The notes: generated from the letters alone by a model not told the origin. Shown: positions 9,835 through 18,916, counted from the stretch's first letter. The stretch: 64,000 nucleotides of DNA from Blautia schinkii (GCF_013304825.1 NZ_JAAWUO010000006.1:62001-126000); one strand, 5' to 3'. Numbers and translations are program-made.

Positions 9835-9979
9835 GTTGCTGTTCACTGGTAATATCCCGCGAGGTGTTTTTTGTGAGCGAAGGTCACAGAAAACCCGAGG
9901 CATACCGCGCGAATTTATGCAATCAGCATAAATTCTGTGCATCGCGAAGCGTGTTACTGAGAACGGAGTGAACAGTAAC
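9835..9979 (+). repeat. palindromic dispersed repeat, copy A (MITE/REP-like)
   Basis: The ends are near-perfect inverted arms: GTTGCTGTTCACT (9835-9847) and AGTGAACAGTAAC (9967-9979). Inside is a perfect hairpin with arms GAATTTATGC/GCATAAATTC (9911-9935), and GTTACTG (9953-9959) can pair with CAGTAAC (9973-9979). A shorter related copy lies at 59978-60026. No transposase is present, so this is a non-autonomous or structural repeat. The rest of 9980-10033 holds only the promoter region of the next gene. Confidence 0.6.
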
Positions 9980-10063
9980 CTGTGAAATTTATGAAAGGCC
10001 GGTTTAGGGTGTTTTCATGTTTTATTTGTGTGGTATAATCTATATATATCAGTAGGAGTGTTA

Positions 10064-11020
10064 ATGACTAACAATACTATATTTGATGATGTTTTCCGGA
10101 CGATGGTGGAAAAGATGACGTATCTGATCGTTCCGCTGATCAATGAGGTGTTTCATACATCATATCCGGAAGATGTGAAGATCATGCACCTTAGGAATGA
10201 GCATCAGCTTGAGGATGGTGAACTGATCACGGATGCCCGACTTCTGATCGGGGATAAGGTGTATCATATTGAGTGTCAGAGTTCTGATGATACTATGATG
10301 GCGATCAGGATGTTTGAATATGATCTTGCAATTGCCTTGGAGAACAGACAGAGGATTGGAAGGAAGTTTTATGTAGAGTTCCCGAAATCTTGTGTGATAT
10401 ACTTGAGATCTACGAAGAATACGCCGGATGTTGAGGAAGTGGAGGTATTGTTTCCGGATGGACAGGTGTGTGTGTACCGGGTTCCGACAGTGAAGATGGA
10501 ACTTTATACGAAGGATAGTATTTTCGAGAAGAATCTGTTGCTGTTGCTTCCATTTTACGTGATGAGGTATGAAAATGTAGCAGACACATTAGCTAAAGAT
10601 TCGGAGAAGTTACAGGGATTGTTGATGGAATATGAAGATATAAGGATAAAACTTGAGAGAGAATTTTCAATTACTGGAAGAGCAGGTATGTATACAGATC
10701 TTAATAAATTGATCGTAAGAATATCGGATTATATTTTTCGAAAAGAAGAAAAAGTCAGGAAAGGAGTGGGTGAAGTTATGGGTGGAAAGGTTTTGCAGCT
10801 GGAGTCAGAGCGGCTTCGGGAGGAAGGTATGGCTATTGGAGAAGCCCGTGGGAAAGCCCGTGGAAAAGCGGAAGGAAAAGCGGAAGGAAAAGCAGAGGGA
10901 GAAGCAAGAATACGGGCTCTGATCAATTGTCTGATCTCGGATGGTCGTGTGGATGAGATACAGAAGATAGCTGACAGTGAGGATGTGTGTAAAGAATTGT
11001 ACAGGGAATATGGTTTATAA
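10064..11020 (+). CDS. Rpn-family recombination-promoting nuclease / PD-(D/E)XK putative transposase-like protein
   Basis: The 318-residue protein starts at ATG 10064, with AGGAG upstream and TATAAT at 10034-10039. The N-terminus (IFDDVFRTMVEK) and nuclease core (LEDGELITDARLLIG, then YHIECQSS) fit the PD-(D/E)XK fold, D...E-x-Q. Such proteins are common, often multicopy, in Lachnospiraceae and are linked to RecA-independent DNA cleavage or transfer. Residues about 262-285 are a low-complexity GKAEGKAEGKAE tract encoded by a short tandem repeat. The upstream palindromic repeat supports a mobile, accessory character. Confidence 0.75.
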   Translation: MTNNTIFDDVFRTMVEKMTYLIVPLINEVFHTSYPEDVKIMHLRNEHQLEDGELITDARLLIGDKVYHIECQSSDDTMMAIRMFEYDLAIALENRQRIGRKFYVEFPKSCVIYLRSTKNTPDVEEVEVLFPDGQVCVYRVPTVKMELYTKDSIFEKNLLLLLPFYVMRYENVADTLAKDSEKLQGLLMEYEDIRIKLEREFSITGRAGMYTDLNKLIVRISDYIFRKEEKVRKGVGEVMGGKVLQLESERLREEGMAIGEARGKARGKAEGKAEGKAEGEARIRALINCLISDGRVDEIQKIADSEDVCKELYREYGL

Positions 11021-11036
11021 AAAATGCCGGTGGGGA

Positions 11037-11483
11037 TTACTCCACCGGAAGATCTCTGTGTTCTACGCTGGTGGAGAATACGATTTGTGTTTTGGTGCGG
11101 CCGAACTGCTGGAGTTCGTTGATGAAGTGGTCCAGTTCCATGGTGGAACGGAAGGCTACTTCGATGAGCATGGCGTAATCACCGGTGACGCAGTTGCATT
11201 CGATGACGTTGGGGATGGACTGGATGAAGGGGTAGAAGTCTTTTTTCTGGTAGGGTTCTACTTCCAGGTTAATGAATGCTTTTATATGATAACCGAGAAA
11301 AACCGGGTTGATCTGGGCGTGGTAGCCTGTGATCAGCCCGGTTTTTTCGAGGTGTTCGATCCTGGCGGAGACAGCTGGGGAGGAGAGGAAAACTTCCTTT
11401 GCGATTTCCTTTACCGGGATGCGGGCGTTTTTCTGAAGCATTTCGATGATCTTTCGGTCAATATTGTCAAGCTTGTGTTCCAT
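11037..11483 (-). CDS. Lrp/AsnC family transcriptional regulator
   Basis: The 148-residue regulator has an N-terminal winged helix (DNIDRKIIEMLQKNARIPVKEIA, then SSPAVSARIEHLEKTGLI). A C-terminal RAM ligand-binding domain follows (NCVTGDYAMLIEVAF, ELQQFGRTKTQIVFSTSVE). Such proteins sense amino acids as octamers. It is divergent from aspA across 342 AT-rich bases, so it may control aspA or itself; that link is inferred from position. It converges on the Rpn gene with only 16 bases between stops. Confidence 0.9.
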   Translation of the reverse strand: MEHKLDNIDRKIIEMLQKNARIPVKEIAKEVFLSSPAVSARIEHLEKTGLITGYHAQINPVFLGYHIKAFINLEVEPYQKKDFYPFIQSIPNVIECNCVTGDYAMLIEVAFRSTMELDHFINELQQFGRTKTQIVFSTSVEHRDLPVE

Positions 11484-11825
11484 GCGGACTGGCTCCTTTC
11501 AATGGTTTTTCTGTATTGATTATACTGCGTATGTTATCACAACACAAGAAACGACTTAATAAAAATAAGAAAAACAAATAAAATTCTTAAAAAAATTAAT
11601 TTAAACTATTGGAAAACACGGATAATCATGGTTTTCCCTTAAAAGTATTTACAAGCCACAAAGAAAGTGTTAGTTTCTTAGGCATCAGAAAAACAGCTGC
11701 TGATAAAAATGAAAATAACAAAATGATTTGTAAACAGTAAATATCCGTCGGACTGAAAAAATAAGATCGGAGGGCGGAGCAAATCAGATGTGCACAGGAT
11801 CAGAAGAAAGAAGAGGGATGACAAA
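11484..11825. other. AT-rich divergent control region between the Lrp-type gene and aspA
   Basis: The interval holds no gene. It contains an inverted repeat, GGAAAAC (11611-11617) and GTTTTCC (11631-11637), and several A/T tracts typical of Lrp-type wrapping sites. No clear -35/-10 pair stood out for aspA. Confidence 0.4.
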
Positions 11826-13256
11826 ATGACAACAGAAACAAGACTGGAAGCAGATTCAATCGGAACTATGGAAGTGCCTGCAGAGGCATATTACGGAGTA
11901 CAGGCATTAAGAGCGAAACAAAACTTTCCGATCACAGGAACAAAACTTCATCCGATATTTATCAAAAACCTGGCACAGGTCAAAAAAGCAGCAGCCATCA
12001 CAAATAATAATGCAGAATTTCTTCCGAAGGAAAAAGCAGATGCTATCATCAAAGCCTGTGATGAAGTGATCGCAGGAAAATTGGCAGAGGAATTTATCGT
12101 GGATGCCATTCAGGGTGGTGCCGGAACCAGTGCAAACATGAACATGAATGAGGTGATCGCAAACAGAGCCGGTGAGCTCCTCGGATGTCCAAAGGGAAGC
12201 TATAAAATGGTTCATCCAAATGATCATGTAAACATGGCGCAGTCCACCAATGATGTGATCCCAACGGCCGGTAAGCTTACCGTTCTGGATCTTCTTGTAC
12301 CTCTGGAAAAAGTGCTGGTAAGACTTGAAATTGAGCTTGCAAAAAAAGCAGAGGAATTTGATGATGTGATCACTATGGGACGTACACAGCTTCAGGATGC
12401 GGTTCCGATCCGCCTTGGACAGGTGTTCCATGGCTATGTGTCCATGGTTTCCAGAGACCGGAAACGTATCGAAAAAGCTCACAGGGAAATGTACACCGTA
12501 AACCTTGGAGGAACTGCAGTGGGAACTGCTATCAATGTTTCTGATTCTTATTTTTATAAAATTGTGCCAAATCTTGAAAAGCTTACAGGCTATCCGCTGA
12601 AACAGGCAGAGGATCTTTTTGACGCAACAGAAAATCTGGATGGCTTTGTTGCTGTATCCAGCGTGATAAAAACCTGTGCGGTGGATCTTTCCAAGATGTG
12701 CAACGATCTTCGCCTGATGTCCTCCGGTCCGAAAACCGGATTTGGTGAGATCAATCTTCCGGCGAAGCAGAATGGCTCTTCTATCATGCCTGGTAAGGTA
12801 AATCCGGTTATTCCGGAGGTGGTAAGTCAGGTTGCTTTCCATATCGTAGGACATGACACCACCATTACCATGGCAGCAGAAGCAGGTCAGCTGGAGCTGA
12901 ATGCTTTTGAGCCGGTTGTATTCTGTAACCTGTTTGAATCCATCACAACTCTGGAAAAGGCAGTGGATACCCTGATCGTAAACTGTATCACAGGAATCAC
13001 CGCAAACCGCAAACACTGCAAAGATCTGATGGAAAGCAGTGCGGGAATCGCAACAGCACTTTGCCCGTATATCGGATATAAGGCATCTGCAGCCATTGCA
13101 AAAACAGCTGTAAAAACAGGAAAATCCGTCAGAGAGCTTGTTATGGAGCAGGGATTCATGACGGAGAAAGAGCTGGAAGAGGTTCTTGATCCGTATCTGA
13201 TGACAGAGGTCGGAGAAGAGAGGAAAGAGGATGAAGCAAGAAGGAAGGCCTGCTGA
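11826..13256 (+). CDS. aspA: aspartate ammonia-lyase
   Basis: The 476-residue enzyme interconverts aspartate with fumarate plus ammonia. Landmarks are RLEADSIGTMEVP with AYYGVQALRA at the N-terminus, GGAGTSANMNMNEV, STNDVIPT, TQLQDAVPI and the superfamily signature GSSIMPGKVNPVIPE near residue 317. The start at 11826 follows a GAGGG and matches the family; an in-frame start at 11790 would add twelve residues. In an anaerobe it supplies fumarate or degrades aspartate. The adjacent divergent Lrp-type gene is a candidate regulator. Confidence 0.95.
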   Translation: MTTETRLEADSIGTMEVPAEAYYGVQALRAKQNFPITGTKLHPIFIKNLAQVKKAAAITNNNAEFLPKEKADAIIKACDEVIAGKLAEEFIVDAIQGGAGTSANMNMNEVIANRAGELLGCPKGSYKMVHPNDHVNMAQSTNDVIPTAGKLTVLDLLVPLEKVLVRLEIELAKKAEEFDDVITMGRTQLQDAVPIRLGQVFHGYVSMVSRDRKRIEKAHREMYTVNLGGTAVGTAINVSDSYFYKIVPNLEKLTGYPLKQAEDLFDATENLDGFVAVSSVIKTCAVDLSKMCNDLRLMSSGPKTGFGEINLPAKQNGSSIMPGKVNPVIPEVVSQVAFHIVGHDTTITMAAEAGQLELNAFEPVVFCNLFESITTLEKAVDTLIVNCITGITANRKHCKDLMESSAGIATALCPYIGYKASAAIAKTAVKTGKSVRELVMEQGFMTEKELEEVLDPYLMTEVGEERKEDEARRKAC

Positions 13257-13311
13257 GAAAGTAGCGAAAGCGGATTGCGAATATCCGATTGAATGTGATA
13301 TCAATGAGTAC

Positions 13312-13349
13312 AAAAAGGGAGACTTGCCACAGTGCAGGTCTCCTTTTAT
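13312..13349 (+). terminator. terminator after aspA
   Basis: AAAAGGGAGAC pairs with GTCTCCTTTT around a 14-base loop, ending in TTTTATA. Confidence 0.75.
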
Positions 13350-13387
13350 AATGGAAGAAATGTGATAAGAAAAGAAGGGAAAGATAC

Positions 13388-16300
13388 ATGCTTAAACGAA
13401 CAGCCATACGGGCACTTTGCAATACAACGGCATATCAGAGAGGCCTTGATATTTACCGTACCGGAAAGAGAATCCAGTCGTTGAATATTAAGCCTGAAGG
13501 AGCTGTGGATAAGATATCCGCAGCGGTGAAGGGAAGTGGGCGTAATGTATACAATACAGGCTTTCAGTATGATACAGAAGCGGATCGCATAAAAAAAGTA
13601 TATTGTGACTGTCCGGCATTTCGCAGCTATTCCGGGATCTGTAAGCATTGCGTTGCAGTGTTTCTGGAGTATGGAGACCGTAAGGCTTATGAGCGTGTGG
13701 AAGTCCGTAAACAGCAGGATGAAGGCCAGAAGCAGGCAGAGATATTCAGTGGAACAGAATTTCCGGCAGCTGTATCCGGATCTGGACAGCCTGCAACGAA
13801 AACCACCGTTGAGTTAAAAAGTATTCTTAATCGTCAGATGTACAGCCGTATGCTCCCATTTTCCGGGGATCCGTATTTTGGCAGGGTGGAGCTGGAAACC
13901 TGTCTGAAATTCAATTCTGTGGGAAATTGCTTTACCGTGGAATTTCGCATTGGCTGTGAGAAAAAATATATCCTTAAGGATGTGCTGGCCTTTGTGTGGA
14001 ACCTGGATCATAATGAGAAGGTTTCTTATGGAAAAAATCTGGAATTTATCCATTCAGATGAAGCCTTTTCGGAGAAATCCAGAGGCGTGCTGTCATTTAT
14101 CCGGGAATGGGTTGAAAATCATCACGGCACTTACATGGCCAGGTATGAACAGCTGAAAAAAATAACTACAGAGGTAAAGGTGAGGGATCTTACCGTTGAC
14201 AGAAAAGAACTTGAAGATCTGCTTCTTATACTTGGTGAGAATAGTTTCAAGTTTAAAATGAACAATGATCCGGAAACAACATGGCATGCTGTCAGAGAAA
14301 TTCCGGACAGAATACTGACGATACGGAAGAAAGATCAGGGATTATCTCTGGAAATCTCACCTGTATACAGTGTAACAGGCATACGGTATCATATGTATTT
14401 TGATAATGCGAAGGTATATCTGGTTTCCAGGCAGGAGCTTGGGGCAGTGGAGGAATTTGTCACCTGTCTGGAGCAGCTTCCAGCAGGCAGAGGCTTTATT
14501 GATGAACCGGATATGTCTGCGTTTGTGAGAGAAATGCTTCCTTCCCTGGAAAAATTTTTCCACTGTGATCTCAGGGATTTCCCGGAAAAAACAGGTCTTG
14601 AATGCTATAAGGCTGCATATGAAATCTATCTGGATGCGCCGGAGCGTGACTGGATCACCTGTAAGGCGTTTTCTGTTTACGGGGAAGATAAATTTTCGGT
14701 CTTTGACAGAAATGTATCTGTACAAACCAGGGACATTCCCGGAGAGATGGGCGTATTTGTCCTGTTGTCGAAGTATTTTAACGGATATGATGCGCAGCGG
14801 ATGGAACTGGCATTGGATTGTCGTACCGGGGAATATGAAAATTTAAACGGAGAAGACGCGTCTGTGAATATGGACAGCTCCGAAGAAAAACTATACCAGC
14901 TCCTCAAAGAGGGCATCCCTGCCATGCGGAAAATCGGAACAGTCTACATTTCCCAGGCAATCAGGCAGATGCGTGTAATGAAAATGCCCGGAATCCGTCT
15001 TGGTGTGTCTCTTTCAGCCGGACTTCTGAACCTGGATCTGGATGTGGAGGGGATGGATCAGGCGCAGCTTTTTGACATCCTTTCCAGGTACGACCGCAGA
15101 AAAAAATATTTCCGTCTGAAGGATGGCAGCTTTTTGGATGTTTCCGATGGTCAGCTCCGGGAACTTTCTGTTCTGAAGAATGGAATGCAGATCAGTGACA
15201 GTGAACTGAAAAAAGGAAAGACTCAGGTTCCGGCTTACCGTGCCATGTATCTGGACAGTCAGCTGAAGAGAGGCGATCTGATCAAGGTAGAGAAGGATAA
15301 CGCTTTTCGTGCGTTGATCCGGAACATGCAGACAATGGAGGAACATAAATTTCAGATTCCCAAGGAGCAGGAAAAAATCCTTCGGGGCTATCAGAAAGAG
15401 GGCTTTTACTGGATTAAAACCCTGAAGTATAACCAGTTTGGAGGAATCCTGGCAGATGATATGGGACTTGGAAAAACTCTCCAGGTGATTGCATTTCTCT
15501 GGTCGGAATTTCAGGAATCCAGACCAGAAGAAAACAGACGTGCACTTGTGGTAACGCCTGCTTCGCTTGTGTTTAACTGGATGAGCGAGATCGAACGTTT
15601 TGCTCCGGGACTTCCGGCTACCGTTGTGACAGGTGATGTGAAGGAGAGGAAAGCACTGATCCAAAATGCGGGAGAACGAGAGGTTCTGATCACATCCTAT
15701 GACCTTCTGAAACGGGATCTGAAGGCTTATCAAAAGCTGGATTTTGTTGTACAGATCATTGATGAGGCGCAGTATATCAAGAATCACGGAACTCAGGTGG
15801 CGAAGGCTGTGAAGGAGATCCGGTCGGAATTCAGGCTTGCGCTGACTGGTACACCGGTAGAGAACCGGCTTAGTGAGCTGTGGAGTATTTTTGATTTTCT
15901 GATGCCGGGGTTTTTGTATTCTTATGAGAAGTTCCGAAAGGAAATAGAGCTTCCGGCAGTGCAGTACAGCAATTCCGATGCAATGGAGCGTCTGCAGAAA
16001 ATGATCCGTCCTTTTGTGCTGCGGAGATTGAAGAAGGATGTGCTGAAGGATCTTCCGGATAAGCTGGAAAAAGATATGTTTTCCCCGTTGGAAAGTGAGC
16101 AGAAGGAGCTGTATGAGGCTCATACGGAACGGCTCCGGCTGATGCTGGGAATGCAGTCCGATGCAGAATTCCGTACTTCCAAGCTGCAGATCCTTGCGGA
16201 GATCACAAGACTGCGGCAGATCTGCTGTTATCCGGGACTGGTATATGAAGGATATAAAGGGAATTCTTCCAAGCTGGAAATGTGTATGGAGCTGGTTCAG

Positions 16301-16777
16301 AATGCGGTGAACGGAGGACATAAGCTCCTGTTGTTTTCCAAGTTTACTACCATGCTGGATGTGCTGGCAGAACGTCTGAAGAAAGCAAAGATTTCTTTTT
16401 ATGTGCTGACGGGAGCTACCTCTAAGGAAAAGCGTGCCAGGCTGGTGAAGGCTTTTAATGAGGATGATACCTCTGTTTTCTGTATTTCCCTGAAAGCGGG
16501 AGGGACAGGACTGAACCTTACTGCGGCAGATATCGTGATCCATTATGATCCCTGGTGGAATCTTGCTGTGCAGAATCAGGCTACAGACCGTGCCCACCGC
16601 ATCGGACAGCAGAACGTTGTCAGTGTTTACCGGCTTTTTATGAAGGACACCATAGAAGAACGCATTCGCGCCCTGCAGGAAATGAAACGGGAACTGGCTG
16701 ACGAGATCTTAAGCGGAGAGGGAATCGGACAGGCACTGATCAGCAGGGAGGAAGTGCTGGAGCTGCTGGGTCGGTAA
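13388..16777 (+). CDS. SWIM zinc-finger SNF2-family DNA helicase/translocase
   Basis: The 1129-residue protein begins with a SWIM zinc finger (C73, C75, C85, H87 in CDCPAFRSYSGICKH). A long SNF2-associated region follows, then a helicase core: DDMGLGKT Walker A near 691-698, IIDEAQYIKN near 790, LALTGTPVENR, and in the second RecA lobe SLKAGGTGLNLTAAD and DRAHRIGQ near 1066. It is a double-stranded DNA translocase, probably remodelling protein-DNA complexes; the precise role in Firmicutes is unclear. It is monocistronic between two terminators. I see no restriction or methylase partner that would mark it as a defence gene. Confidence 0.9.
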   Translation: MLKRTAIRALCNTTAYQRGLDIYRTGKRIQSLNIKPEGAVDKISAAVKGSGRNVYNTGFQYDTEADRIKKVYCDCPAFRSYSGICKHCVAVFLEYGDRKAYERVEVRKQQDEGQKQAEIFSGTEFPAAVSGSGQPATKTTVELKSILNRQMYSRMLPFSGDPYFGRVELETCLKFNSVGNCFTVEFRIGCEKKYILKDVLAFVWNLDHNEKVSYGKNLEFIHSDEAFSEKSRGVLSFIREWVENHHGTYMARYEQLKKITTEVKVRDLTVDRKELEDLLLILGENSFKFKMNNDPETTWHAVREIPDRILTIRKKDQGLSLEISPVYSVTGIRYHMYFDNAKVYLVSRQELGAVEEFVTCLEQLPAGRGFIDEPDMSAFVREMLPSLEKFFHCDLRDFPEKTGLECYKAAYEIYLDAPERDWITCKAFSVYGEDKFSVFDRNVSVQTRDIPGEMGVFVLLSKYFNGYDAQRMELALDCRTGEYENLNGEDASVNMDSSEEKLYQLLKEGIPAMRKIGTVYISQAIRQMRVMKMPGIRLGVSLSAGLLNLDLDVEGMDQAQLFDILSRYDRRKKYFRLKDGSFLDVSDGQLRELSVLKNGMQISDSELKKGKTQVPAYRAMYLDSQLKRGDLIKVEKDNAFRALIRNMQTMEEHKFQIPKEQEKILRGYQKEGFYWIKTLKYNQFGGILADDMGLGKTLQVIAFLWSEFQESRPEENRRALVVTPASLVFNWMSEIERFAPGLPATVVTGDVKERKALIQNAGEREVLITSYDLLKRDLKAYQKLDFVVQIIDEAQYIKNHGTQVAKAVKEIRSEFRLALTGTPVENRLSELWSIFDFLMPGFLYSYEKFRKEIELPAVQYSNSDAMERLQKMIRPFVLRRLKKDVLKDLPDKLEKDMFSPLESEQKELYEAHTERLRLMLGMQSDAEFRTSKLQILAEITRLRQICCYPGLVYEGYKGNSSKLEMCMELVQNAVNGGHKLLLFSKFTTMLDVLAERLKKAKISFYVLTGATSKEKRARLVKAFNEDDTSVFCISLKAGGTGLNLTAADIVIHYDPWWNLAVQNQATDRAHRIGQQNVVSVYRLFMKDTIEERIRALQEMKRELADEILSGEGIGQALISREEVLELLGR

Positions 16778-16827
16778 ACTTCTTAATCGAATGCTGACTG
16801 CGAATACCCGCCTGACTCAACAAAAAC

Positions 16828-16884
16828 ACCCCCGATGGAAAACCGCGTGTGTAAATCACATACGCTATCCGTCAGGGGTATTTT
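16828..16884. terminator. bidirectional terminator between the SNF2 helicase and the NSS transporter
   Basis: ACCCCCGATGGA (16828-16839) pairs with TCCGTCAGGGGT (16868-16879), with an inner stem GCGTGTG/CATACGC, and is followed by ATTTTATT. AAAAA before the left arm gives a T run for the minus-strand gene. Confidence 0.75.
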
Positions 16885-16899
16885 ATTTAAAGCTTTATT

Positions 16900-18273
16900 T
16901 TATGCAAAAAACTTATCGTACAGACCAAAGAAGAAAATAAACAGAATGATCAGCGGCAGGATATAAGTGATATATCCATGCATCCATTTCTGAATCTTCA
17001 GACCTTTTCCGGTGTTGGCTTCTTCTGTGAAGTTCTTCCAGCCCCAGCCGCGTTTGGAAACGCAGAAAAGCAGGTACACAAGAGAACCAAGCGGAAGCAG
17101 AAGGTTGCTTACCAGGAAATCTTCAAGGTCAAGAATTGCGCCGCCGAATACCTTGAGCCAGTCCCAGGACCATACATTGTATCCAAGTACGCATGGCAGA
17201 GACAGAAGGATGATGGCGATGGCATTTACAAGACTGGATTTTTTTCGGCTCCAGCCGGTAAGCTCCATACCGCAGGAAATAATATTTTCAAATACAGCCA
17301 GGATGGTCGAGAAAGCTGCAAATGACATAAAGATGAAGAACAGGCTTCCCCAGAGTCTTCCAAGCGGAATGTGGTTGAAAATATTCGGCAGTGTGATAAA
17401 GATCAGGCTCGGTCCGGAGGTCTGGTCAACATTGAATGTGAAACATGCCGGGAAAATAATAAGTCCGGAGGTGATCGCAACGAATGTATCCAGGATAGCA
17501 ATGTTCACGGATTCCCCAAGCAGTGCGTGATCTTTTCCGATGTAGCTTCCAAAGATTGCCATAGCACCGATACCGAGGCTGAGAGTAAAGAATGCCTGGT
17601 TCATAGCACCGGTGATGGTGGTGATGATACCGATCTCTTTCATGCGCTCAAAATCAGGGATCAGGTAAAATTTCAGACCCTCTTTCGCACCATCCATGGT
17701 AAAGCTGTTGACAGCCAGGATAACCATAATGATCAGAAGGGAGATCATCATAACCTTGGTAACTTTTTCCAGACCGTTCTGAAGACCGCGGGAGCAGATA
17801 AAAACACCTGCGATAACAACAACGATCATCCAGAATCCCATGGTTACAGGCTTGCCAAGCATGTCTGTAAACTGACCGGCAACACCTTCAGAATCAAGCC
17901 CCTGGAATTTGCCGGTTGCTGTCATATAGAAATAATTCAGCATCCAGCCGGTAACTGTTGTGTAGAACATCATCAGAAGATAACATCCGATCAGAGTGAC
18001 ATATCCGTGGATGTGCCATTTCTGCCCTGGTTTCTCCAGAGCGTAGTAAGCTTTGACAGGGCTTTTCTGGCTGGCGCGTCCAACTGAAAACTCCATAGTC
18101 ATAACAGGAAGTCCAAGAAGAGCCAGGAAGATCAGGTAAAACAGTACAAATGCACCGCCACCGCCCTGTCCGGCCATGTAAGGAAACTTCCAGACATTTC
18201 CGATTCCGATGGCACAGCCTGCGGAAATCAGGATGAATCCCAGACGGGATCCGAGTTTCTCTCTTTCTTTCAT
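16900..18273 (-). CDS. sodium-dependent transporter, NSS/SNF family
   Basis: The 457-residue protein has about eleven or twelve membrane segments and couples Na+ entry to uptake of an amino acid or related solute. The N-terminus carries the NSS sodium/substrate site: SAGCAIGIGNVWKFPYMAGQ. Other marks are GLPVMTMEFSVGRAS and the unwound TM6 region TLSLGIGAMAIFGSYIGK. The substrate cannot be read from the sequence; tryptophan, tyrosine or other amino acids are possible. A promoter at 18501-18529 leaves an untranslated leader of about 220 bases that appears folded. Confidence 0.92.
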   Translation of the reverse strand: MKEREKLGSRLGFILISAGCAIGIGNVWKFPYMAGQGGGGAFVLFYLIFLALLGLPVMTMEFSVGRASQKSPVKAYYALEKPGQKWHIHGYVTLIGCYLLMMFYTTVTGWMLNYFYMTATGKFQGLDSEGVAGQFTDMLGKPVTMGFWMIVVVIAGVFICSRGLQNGLEKVTKVMMISLLIIMVILAVNSFTMDGAKEGLKFYLIPDFERMKEIGIITTITGAMNQAFFTLSLGIGAMAIFGSYIGKDHALLGESVNIAILDTFVAITSGLIIFPACFTFNVDQTSGPSLIFITLPNIFNHIPLGRLWGSLFFIFMSFAAFSTILAVFENIISCGMELTGWSRKKSSLVNAIAIILLSLPCVLGYNVWSWDWLKVFGGAILDLEDFLVSNLLLPLGSLVYLLFCVSKRGWGWKNFTEEANTGKGLKIQKWMHGYITYILPLIILFIFFFGLYDKFFA

Positions 18274-18293
18274 AATTCACCTCATGTAAATAT

Positions 18294-18494
18294 GTATAGA
18301 TCAGAGGGTGTTTGAAAAATCATTCCTGCCTTACAGAAAGCTTTTTCAAACATGCTCTGGCAGTCGGTAATTTTAAGGAGGCTGACATACCGGTATTATC
18401 CGGCAGAAAAATTACTTCATGGCAGCAGGGCTTACCGATTTGCTCCACCCGTAACTGTCGCTGAGTTTCTTTCAAGTAATACGTTAAAGTCACG
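18294..18494 (-). promoter_or_regulatory. folded leader RNA of the NSS transporter gene
   Basis: Read on the minus strand, the leader has nested complementarity: GTAATTTT/AAAATTAC (18367-18374, 18408-18415 on plus) around CCGG-TATTAT-CCGG (18390-18403). Closer to the gene is an 11-bp perfect stem, TGTTTGAAAAA/TTTTTCAAACA (18309-18319, 18342-18352). No T tract follows the last stem, so it is not an ordinary terminator. A 69-codon ORF spans the leader (18529 to 18320), but I see no good ribosome binding site. Confidence 0.4.
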
Positions 18495-18500
18495 GAGTTA

Positions 18501-18529
18501 ATTCTATCATATTTCATGATTTTGCACAA
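18501..18529 (-). promoter_or_regulatory. promoter of the NSS transporter gene
   Basis: On the minus strand TTGTGC (18529-18524) and TAGAAT (18506-18501) are separated by 17 bases. Confidence 0.6.
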
Positions 18530-18557
18530 TAAAAATTACTTGTCCCACGCCCTTTTG

Positions 18558-18586
18558 TTGTGGAAAAAAACGCTTCGTGGTATACT
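18558..18586 (+). promoter_or_regulatory. promoter of the small 83-residue protein gene
   Basis: TTGTGG (18558-18563) and TATACT (18581-18586) are separated by 17 bases, about 75 bases before the ATG at 18660. Confidence 0.55.
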
Positions 18587-18659
18587 GGAATACAGACTGG
18601 CGGATCAGGATATCTGCCAGAAAATACATGGAGAATTTTTCCGGAAAGGATCGTGGAGC

Positions 18660-18911
18660 ATGCGTTTACAGAAAGTACAGGATGCCCTGAATAAAAAAAA
18701 CATTAAATTCGAATACACAGAGGAGGACGGCTGCGGAAGCCTGGATTTCATGTTCCGTGGACTGAAGTTCCATGTATGGGAATATGAGGATAACGGCTGG
18801 GGAGCCGAGACGAATATCTATGCGGCCGGAAGGAGTGAGGATATTGACGGAGATTATGAGGAAAAGATCTCCGCAGAGATCCTTTCCTGGCCGGATATGA
18901 TAAATAATTGA
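18660..18911 (+). CDS. conserved small protein of unknown function
   Basis: The 83-residue protein (MRLQKVQDALNKKNI start) contains YTEEDGCGSLDFMFRG, FHVWEYEDNGWGAETN and AGRSEDIDGDYE. This is a pattern I recall from an uncharacterised small Lachnospiraceae family, sometimes mislabelled kinase. I chose the ATG at 18660 because a promoter lies upstream and the sequence before it is not conserved-looking; GGAAAGGA is 12 bases upstream. Codons before it stay open to 18516, so a longer form is possible. It is acidic and soluble. Its stop lies only 6 bases from that of the convergent apbE. Confidence 0.6.
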   Translation: MRLQKVQDALNKKNIKFEYTEEDGCGSLDFMFRGLKFHVWEYEDNGWGAETNIYAAGRSEDIDGDYEEKISAEILSWPDMINN

Positions 18912-18916
18912 ATATT

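Noticed and set aside
11907-13313. 468-codon open frame on the minus strand across aspA
   Set aside because: Antisense shadow of a certain gene; Cys/His/Phe-rich composition without any known motif.
15014-16597. 527-codon frame on the minus strand inside the SNF2 gene
   Set aside because: Antisense shadow; the plus-strand frame has all helicase motifs.
18320-18529. 69-codon minus-strand ORF in the NSS leader
   Set aside because: It starts inside the promoter -35 box and would need a leaderless start; better explained as structured leader RNA, though repeat-encoded origin is not excluded.
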